Below, in pieces: positions 57,138-64,000 of a DNA stretch of 64,000 nt. Positions within the stretch are counted from its first letter, which is position 1. The number at the start of each line of letters is the position of its first letter. The stretch is from Brachypodium distachyon (Eukaryota; Streptophyta; Magnoliopsida; Poales; Poaceae), in NCBI RefSeq assembly GCF_000005505.3, contig NC_016133.3:32822737-32886736 (forward strand), written 5' to 3'. The notes beneath the pieces were generated by a model, which saw only the letters and a program-made list of their open reading frames with translations, did no database searches and was not told the DNA's origin. The position numbers were made by a program, and so were the translations under genes.

Positions 57138-59102
57138 CTAATCAGATTTGGTGTAGTGCCGGATACCAAATGCAAGCCCCAGGATCAAAATGGGAACAAG
57201 AAATTGCAAGATCTTAATGAGGAGGTCATTGTCTTTGGCTTGGCCGTGGGGCGCTTGCTGAGGAGGTACAAAGGTACGCTTCGCTGGGATGGTCGAAGCA
57301 TCAATCTCCCCTATGTGGTACTTCTCCATCATCTCCCTTGCGGATTCACTGTGGCCAATATCTTCGAAATCGCTAGTTGCATCTTTCCCTGGTGACACCG
57401 AGGAGCAGTGATCAGATTTGAATAATAAAAAGACATGGTCGATAGCTAACAATTTCGAAGTTAGTCTTATGACCAGTTATGCAATACAACGAAAATAACT
57501 CACCAGTTACTGCCAGCAACACCTCATCTCCACCAGGATGTTCATCCATAAAGGGAGTGACATCATACACCTGAAATGTTAAATAGAATGAGATGGCATG
57601 GCCAGCAATTTTTGCAGCTATATTCATCAGGTACCCTATTTTCTGACGGGTAACAGGTTGAACACATACACAATATGACAAATCAAAGATGGGAGAAGTT
57701 TAAGTTTTAATGTTTTCACTGTCTTACAAAATGTTCTATTCCTTCTTCAGTGATTCTTAATCTTATGCAAAATGTGAACAAACATGATTCTTTTAGTCAT
57801 AGTCAGTTAATCCAAGGCATTAGACCTTGTCCAACTTGTCCTTGGATAGTTTCTACATAAAAACTTCTCTTATGTTGTTAAGTTCTTCAGATGGTACTAA
57901 GGTCAGGTGACTGTCCCACTGTTACAGAGATAATAGTGGTGGCTCCAAAGCTAGATCAGCATGACCAATGAGCACAAGTCACAGTCAGCAACAGCAAAAC
58001 AATAGCTATCCAGATCAGAAATGACGCACTTAAAGATTGACACGTATATTATTTTCCTGCAGAAGTAGTGAGGATAATAACATTAAGAATTTGTATTTAA
58101 GAACAAACACAAGAAGGTGAAACAATTGGTCTGGAACACGTAAAGCACAAGCAGAAATGTTCACGATTATGGAACCTAATCTTTGTGTGCAGAGGAAACT
58201 CCAGAATATACATGTCAGGCTAGTACATACAAGACCACATCCACATAATCGGAAAAGGGCACAAACAAACATATCGGCCACACAAAATGCAGAGACATCT
58301 TTTTGGTGGGGCTACCAGAGACCAACCACGTTCATATGAATCAACAACACTAAATACATTTTTGCCGAAACATTTCCTCCATCACTAGTATTTGCAGGAG
58401 AATGAGGAAGCAGCTTTATGTTAGCAAACTTTTATTCATTATTTCCCCACATATGCATTCACACTGTGGAAAGAGGTATGTTGTGCCCACCTGATAAGTT
58501 TCTGACCTCTTGATACGAAACAGCGATATGCTGTGCCACGCGAGGGGGACCGAGTATAAGCCGTATGATCTTTCTACAATGGCGCAAGGTACATGCAACA
58601 ACATGGAGTGCACCTAGAAGGTTGTTCGGTACTCGAATTGGAACACACCCTTAATAAATCACTCACTACTTTCCCTCACAGAACTACTTTTTCGTCCAAG
58701 AACAACTCGGCTGACATGGCAGACAAGTATCAGCAGATCATGGATCTGATTGGAAGAATTCAGGAAGCTCAACAAGAAACACAAAATATGTTGATACGCC
58801 ACATAGACTCCCAAGACTTGCGGGACTTCACGGATTCAATTGTACCTCGTCAAGACTCGTGATATCTAACGGATACGGCCTCGAATTGTATCCAGTTCAA
58901 TAACCTTTGCAACCAGAAGGGGATGCAACCACGAAAACCCAAGCAGGCAACCAGCCATCCGTAAATTCAACAATAGTACCAAAGAAGGGGGTAGAAAGGA
59001 AGCAGCGAACCGCACCTTGCCGGCGATGACGAGCCAGCAGTCCTTGGCGACGTTGTGCTTGGCGACCTCCTCGAAGCCAAACACTTTCTTCTCACCGGCC
59101 AT
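57138..59102 (-). CDS. cytochrome b5, ER tail-anchored
   Basis: Three exons: 59016-59102 (ATG at 59102), 57504-57570 and 57138-57388; 134 residues, the usual length for plant microsomal cytochrome b5. [20 protein letters not shown] opens the heme-binding domain, DEHPGGDE gives the first axial histidine (His40) and [13 protein letters not shown] the second (His64). The C-terminus has a hydrophobic segment ([20 protein letters not shown]) followed by IRHYTKSD, a tail anchor placing the heme domain in the cytosol. It passes electrons to ER desaturases, hydroxylases and P450s. Intron 1 is 1.45 kb and intron 2 115 bp. A micro-insertion lies about 100 bp upstream of the ATG. Confidence 0.96.
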
Positions 59103-59202
59103 GGCTCGCAACACACGCCCACGCCCTGAGGGTGAAGAAAAAAAGGAGAAAAGAAAAATTCCACACCACAAGCGAAAATCAGTCTTCCTTGTCCTTCACC
59201 TA

Positions 59203-59246
59203 GATCCATGAGATTTTTTTTTTTGAAAGGATGATCCATGAGATTT
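59203..59246. repeat. 16-bp poly(T)/poly(A) micro-insertion upstream of cytochrome b5
   Basis: GATCCATGAGATTT at 59203-59216 recurs perfectly at 59233-59246. The 16 bases between are eight T then GAAAGGAT; inverted, ATCCTTTC followed by A, like a LINE tail. It lies in the probable 5' UTR or promoter of the cytochrome b5 gene. Confidence 0.8.
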
Positions 59247-59436
59247 CGGGAGAGAGACGGTTGGATTGTTGGTGGTTGGCCTTTGGGTCACTCACCTGCG
59301 AGGTGGAATTCGCCGGGGAAGGGGATGGAGCACGCACCGAGGAACCACGCGCTTGCCCCCCCGACTCCGCGCGTGCGAGGCGGCGCCGGAATCGGCAGTA
59401 CTTGAGCCTGGGCGTCCGACCCAAGTTCGAGGCGCC

Positions 59437-60060
59437 TGTTAGGATAACTGGAGGGACAGAGTCTAACCCGGTTACTCTGCTTCGTGTCGAGGTCGTAGTT
59501 GAGGCCGTAGTCGAGATCGTATTAGACGATTCGGAACCTCGAAACTAGGCTTTCTAAGGTGCGTTCCTGAGGTCGAGTCGAGACTAGGTTCGACCCAAGC
59601 ACTCAAAAGCGGGCTCTTTAGGTTGGTCTAATCCTCTCTCCATCTTATTCAAGTTGAGAGTGAATGATACATGCCCTCCATGGAAGGTATTTATAACCTA
59701 GGGGTCCATGACAAAGAACATGGCTACCCTTGAGGGAGAGAGAAAAGTGAGGACAAAGGGGTAAAAAGTGCTACTTGGTCCATATCTTTTGTGTGCACCA
59801 AGTGAGAAAAGTAAGAGTTGGTCCATGATGCACCATGAACCAAAAGCTCCATCCCTACATCTTTATTGGCCCTTACTCAAGCTCCTCCTCCCCTTTGACC
59901 ATGTCATGAGAGGTTTGACTCGTTGATTTCTTTGACAGGCGCCTAGTTGGCATAACTATGCCTTATTGGCAAATTGACCGATCCTTGGAGTTTGTTGACT
60001 TGGTCGTTGCCACGTAAGATTATAGCCGGGCCCATGTAAGGATTTTATTATATTACAACA
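59437..60060 (-). repeat. 3' LTR of a minus-strand LTR retroelement
   Basis: The segment starts TGTTAGGATAAC and ends TATTACAACA, so inverted it runs TGTTGTAATA to TTATCCTAACA. Adjacent on the right the plus strand reads GTAGCCCCCTT, i.e. a polypurine tract read inverted. On the minus strand GGTTATAAATACC near 59682-59694 is a promoter. No second LTR is found in the window, so the element is incomplete or interrupted. Confidence 0.65.
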
Positions 60061-60129
60061 GTAGCCCCCTTGAGCCGGAGGGTATTGGGAATGCCTTCGG
60101 GTCAACTTCAACGTTGATGGCATGCTGGG

Positions 60130-60870
60130 ATTCTTCTTCCGATGTCTTCGGAACAAGCCACCGGCTAGACGGGTTTTACGGGAAAACCGGGCCTAGGTGG
60201 GCTGCCCTGCGAGATATTAGTAGTCTCGGAAGTTTTCCCAGTCGACTTGGGGCTTTCGAGGTTTCTTGCCGGAGGAGCCACCGGCTAGGTAATTTTTCTC
60301 GAGGGAAAAATAGGCCTAGGTGGGCTTTTTTACACGAAACTATGGTCTTGTGAGGTTTGACGCATCCTAAAGGCTCCCGAGAATTTTCCTGTGGAAAATT
60401 ACAGCCTTAGAATTTTCGGCATGGAGAACCACCGGCTAGGCAAGTTTCTCGATGAGAAATTAAGCCTAGGTGGGTTTCCTCGCAAGGTTTCATTGGTCTT
60501 GAAGTCTATTTATGAAGAAACAAACATTTTTGAGATATTCCTCGTGGAAAACCATGGCCGCGAAGGCCTTTCTTGCAAAAATCTGAGCTCGAGGGGTTCT
60601 CTTGCAAAAAGATGGAGCTGCGGGGGCGTTCTGCGGACAGCCATTAGCTAGGTAGGTTTCTGCGGACATCCACCAGCTAGGTAGGTTTCTCGGTGAGAAA
60701 ACCAAACCTAGGTGGGCTTTCTTGCGAGAATCGTAGTCTTGTAATGTTCCAGGCTCCTGATAATTTTTCGGTGGAAAACTTAGAGCTCTGGAACTTTTGG
60801 CATGGAGAACCACCGGCTAGGTAAGTCTCTCGATGAGAGAACCAGACCTAGGTGGGTCCTGTTACGAAAA
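60130..60870 (-). repeat. tandem ~140-bp repeat array, five units each with a covarying hairpin
   Basis: Five segments, starting near 60165, 60295, 60436, 60677 and 60817, each read CCACCRGCTAG, a 25-30 bp inverted repeat, and CCTAGGTGGG. Starts are 130, 141, 241 and 140 bp apart; the wide gap holds a half copy near 60647. Flanking blocks such as GGCATGGAGAACCACCGGCT and TTTTCSTGTGGAAAA-like stems also recur. Stems differ between units but stay paired (for example GGTTTCTC with GAGAAAACC in unit 4, GTCTCTC with GAGAGA in unit 5). The array lies just upstream of the polypurine tract of the minus-strand LTR element, where other plant gypsy elements carry tandem repeats. Confidence 0.75.
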
Positions 60871-61880
60871 TTCATGGTCTGAAGTCTTTTCTTGAAGAAA
60901 CAGATATATTTTTAGGTCTTTCTTGTGAAAAACCGGAGTCACGAGGGTCTTTCTGGAAAAACCGGAGTCCCATGGATCAGTGTTTGAATGCCCTGCAAAT
61001 ATTTCGGAAGTTTCCCAAGGTGCAAGGACCTCTCTGCAAGATTCCAGATCAGGTCGGAGCTGCTCCTAATTTTGTTTCGCGGGAGCGCGCTCGTTGCCAG
61101 GTGAGCCATGGGCCGTCGGCCCATTCAAGTTTCCCACCTCTGTCCTTTTTTTTAATTTTTATTTTTCGTCTTGGGCCGAGTTTGCTGTGGACTGCAGGGG
61201 CCTGCTCGGGAGAACAAGCGTCGTGGCCAGCCCAGTTCGCAAGTCCCTTCGCGGTTGAGTAAATTACAGAAAACCACCACTTTACTGGCTAGGGTTTCAC
61301 ATAGGTACAAGTTCACGTCTTGGTGACTAAAAACCACCGGATTTGGTTAACTGTTCGATCCCTCGCGTCTAAACCTCATACTAACAGGGATGGCCCACTA
61401 TCAGGCCACGTGCCTTGACAGTGTGGCTTATGTGTCTGGACAGCGTGGCTTCAGTCTTAGGCACAGGTACCGGAGCCACCCGGCCATGCCGTCGCCCTCC
61501 TTCTTCCCCGACGCCGGCGCCCGATGTTGGCGATCGTCATGAACCGCTCCTCCTCCCTCGCTCCGGCCGCTCTCCTTCGTGTCCTAGGCCGGCACCCAGC
61601 GCTTCTCCTACTGCATCTCCGACCGCAACGATGCAGGCGTGCTGCTCCTGGGCCACACAACCTCCCAACCTTCCTGCGGCGGGGTGGCATCGTCGCAGTC
61701 GATGCAGAGGATGGAACCGAAGTTGACGTTGGTGAAGATTCGAGAGCAATTGCGCTCCCTACCTGGCGCTCCAGATGTTGCGTCTGCGAACGTGGACACC
61801 GGGAGTGCGAACACCCCCTTTTTTGTTTAGGTAGAGTGGCGTGGGGAGAGTGCCTCGAACCTCACTGGTAGGGACTTTGA
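60871..61880. other. retroelement-derived and unassigned sequence
   Basis: The first part continues the retroelement sequence without a coding frame. GC-rich 61457-61800 gives open frames on both strands; the minus one includes NVNFGSILCIDCDDATPPQE, which I do not recognise. No gene can be supported. Confidence 0.4.
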
Positions 61881-62450
61881 CTCCGACGATTTACCTAGGT
61901 TCGGACTACCATAAGGTGTAATACTCTACGTCCTGCTTTATGTGTATGGATGGCGGTGGATGGCACAAGGAAAGAGTAGAACGAGCGGCCGGATATGATG
62001 AATATGAGTCTGTCCGCCATGACGAGCGTGCTTCTACAGGGGAACATCCCCGCTACAAGACGAATATGAAGATGTCCGCCTGGATACTCGTCATGGCCCA
62101 GCCAGGGGCCCACAAGGAAGTCTACTTCGACTCCAGGAGTCCATATGCCGACTTGCGGCTCAAGACAAAGAAGCATAAAACATAGTATATCTCAATGATG
62201 TAATCGACTTGGCCTCCACCCAGGACCTGATCTCCTGCATATATAAAGGGGCTAGGAGGGGGAGCCAAAATCACCCAACCTAGCATAAAAGCCGCCTAGA
62301 CGCACTCGCCAGATCGCATCTGTGCATCTAACCCCCGCGGCTCCCTTGTAATCGACTCATCAATACAATCTAGACAAGCAGGATGTAGGGGTTTTACCTT
62401 CTGAGGGCCCCAAACCTGGGTAAATCGTGTCCCCTTTGTCCTTGTTAGCA
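61880..62450. repeat. gypsy-type LTR pieces in opposite orientations
   Basis: At about 62380-62435 the plus strand has AGCAGGATGTAGGGGTTTTA, then CCCAAACCTGGGTAAATCG, preceded by CATATATAAAGGGGC near 62237: promoter and R-U5 part of a grass gypsy LTR. At about 61888-61945 the same motif occurs inverted (CGATTTACCTAGGTTCGG, then TAATACTCTACGTCCTGCTT). The two face each other about 440 bp apart. LTR limits are not resolved. Confidence 0.55.
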
Positions 62451-62499
62451 GACGAGATCGCCAACACATACACTCGAAACTTTGCTAGATATAAGTCCA

Positions 62500-64000
62500 G
62501 TAATATGGACATTGTCGAAATCACCCCTTCGTCACTATGACAAAGTTAAGTGGCCTTTCATGTACCAAATCATGCAGCTAAAGGGCTTTGGCAATAAGTG
62601 GGGAGATTGGATGATGTAGATTGTTAGAGGTGGCAGAGTTGCTATCAAGGTGAATGAGCAGCTGTGCCCTTATTTTTACACTTTCAAAGGGGCGAGGCAG
62701 GGGGATCCATTGCCCCCTCTGTTGTTCAACCTTATAGCTAATGGGCTATCCATGCTCATTAAGAAAGCTGTGGAGCAGGACATCATTACAAGGCTGATCC
62801 CTAATCTGGTTGAGGGAGGTCTTGCTATATTACAATATGCAGATGACACCATATTCCTTTTGGAGGAAAACCTGGTTAATGCAAGAAATCTGAAGGTAAT
62901 TCTGTGCATTTTTGAGCAAGTGTCTGGGCTGGAGATCAATTCTCATAAGAGTGAACTATTCTGCATTGGTGATGCAAAAAAGAGGAGTGAAGGCTATAGT
63001 GAAATTTTCACTTGCAGTGAAGGCTCCTTCCTTTTCACTTGGGAGTGCACATTGACATGAAAACATTAAGTAATAAACAGTGGAAACCTATTGAGGAAAA
63101 GATGGAGAAGAAACCAGCAGGCTAGAAAGGCAATCTTCTATCTATTGGGGGCAGAGTTACTCTAGTCAATGCAAGAATGAGTAGCGTGCCACTGTACATG
63201 TTCTCTTTCCTTGAGGTGCCTAAAGGTGTACCGAAGAGATTGGACTATCACAGGGCAAGGATGGTTTGGCAGGAAACAGCTGGCAAAAGAAAATATCACC
63301 TGGTTAACTAGCCAACAGTTTGTCGGGAGATTAGGCATTCTTGATTTAGCTGACATGAACAAAAGTTTGCTCTACAAATGGCTCTGGAAGTTGGAAAACA
63401 ACAATGGAACATGGCAGGATTTGTCGTCGAAGAAATACTTGAACAATAAGGTTTTGGCTCTACAAAAATCCGGAGTAGGATGTTCCAACTTCTGGCAGGG
63501 TCTGCTGGGGATAAATCACTTATTCCAGCAATGCAGTGTCAGAATTGTTGGGAATGGGAAAAAACTCTATTCTGGAAAGACAAATGGCATAACCAGCTGC
63601 CTTTGGCTACCAGATTTCCCAGGCTGTTTCACATCACTTTCTCTAAGGACATTACTATGTGCAGAGAGAAAACTGAAGGAATGGCATGTATTTGGCTCAG
63701 GAGGAGATTGCTGGGTGAAACTGTTTCTCAATGGGATCTGCTGCGAGAAATTGTGGATGATGTGGTTCTGAATTCTGAACCAGAATATAGTCAGATGGAA
63801 TATTGGCACAACCGGCGTCTTCTCTGTCAGATCTATGTATTCGCAATTGAGGGCCACAATGACTGTGCATCACAAAGGGATTTGGGATATTAAAATTCCA
63901 CTCAAGGTCAACATTTTTCTCTGGCTCATGGTGAAGAATAGTGTGTGCCGACAAAGGATAGCTTGTTAAAAAGAGGATGGCATGGAACTGCTCGGTGTAT
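62500..64000 (+). pseudogene. LINE reverse transcriptase remnant (runs off the window)
   Basis: The best frame (62650-63060) contains FKGARQGDPLPPLLFNLIAN, LQYADDTIFLLEE with the catalytic YADD box at 62836-62847, and VSGLEINSHKSELFCIG, an intact run of palm-domain motifs of non-LTR reverse transcriptases. Just upstream WPFMYQIMQLKGFG and downstream NKQWKPIEEKM, VTLVNARMSSVPLYMFSFLE and FWKDKW continue the family pattern, but with stops and frame changes. The 5' part with the endonuclease is missing and the 3' end lies beyond 64000. Unlike the LINE at 48.5 kb, this one retains the palm. Confidence 0.88.

Noticed and set aside
58593..58862. 89-residue plus-strand open frame
   Set aside because: It lies inside intron 1 of cytochrome b5 on the other strand, has no recognised domain, and its helical QQ-rich end alone is not enough to call a gene.
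61524..61871. 115-residue open frame in GC-rich DNA
   Set aside because: Overlaps open frames on the opposite strand, sits among retroelement pieces, and shows no family motif.

Overview
The window is nuclear DNA of a flowering plant, almost certainly a grass (Poaceae). All recognisable genes have spliceosomal introns. Gene bodies are GC-rich and lie among Stowaway-type MITEs, a CACTA element, LTR retrotransposons and LINE remnants typical of grass genomes. About eight genes in 64 kb suggests a gene-rich arm of a modest-sized genome. No species can be named. The gene order may match a block of rice chromosome 10, but that is from memory and unchecked.

Layout. 1-3.9 kb: 3' end of a sphingoid long-chain base kinase gene (LCBK1-like, +). 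4.5-4.9 kb: two-exon secreted cysteine-rich defensin-like peptide (-). 5-18.5 kb: transposon-rich DNA with two related TIR elements in opposite orientation (7.9-9.2 and 13.3-14.9 kb, the second holding a chloroplast psbA fragment), a complete non-autonomous CACTA element between them, a 548-bp element with 8-bp TSD and a foldback element. 18.5-18.8 kb: a MIR166 hairpin (+). 21-25.6 kb: a possible miniature LTR element, a Stowaway MITE and local duplications. 25.6-30.4 kb: LINE tail, then gypsy debris in the unusual order pol 3' end, LTR, gag, protease.

30.8-33.9 kb: eight-exon plastid-targeted aldo/keto reductase (+). 34.2-37.5 kb: two-exon methionine gamma-lyase (-), convergent with it. 39.4-39.8 kb: 33-bp minisatellite. 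41.6-48.2 kb: one decayed copia element on the minus strand with both LTRs. 48.5-50.0 kb: 5'-truncated LINE with a perfect 12-bp TSD. 51.3-51.9 kb: DUF538 gene (-). 53.6-56.3 kb: TBC (Rab-GAP) gene (+). 57.1-59.1 kb: cytochrome b5 (-), convergent with it. 59.4-60.9 kb: 3' LTR region of a minus-strand retroelement followed by a tandem array whose units each carry a covarying hairpin. 61.9-62.5 kb: LTR-like pieces in opposite orientations. 62.5-64 kb: LINE reverse transcriptase remnant running off the end.

The genes form no pathway; they are ordinary plant housekeeping, regulatory and defence genes. Beyond annotation, the most interesting signals are (1) a recurring class of 16-25 bp, mostly poly(A)-ended insertions each flanked by a perfect target duplication, (2) the hairpin-bearing repeat array, (3) the psbA fragment inside a TIR element, and (4) the permuted gypsy element. 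All exon boundaries were read by eye from GT/AG sites, reading-frame continuity and family knowledge; no alignment was run.
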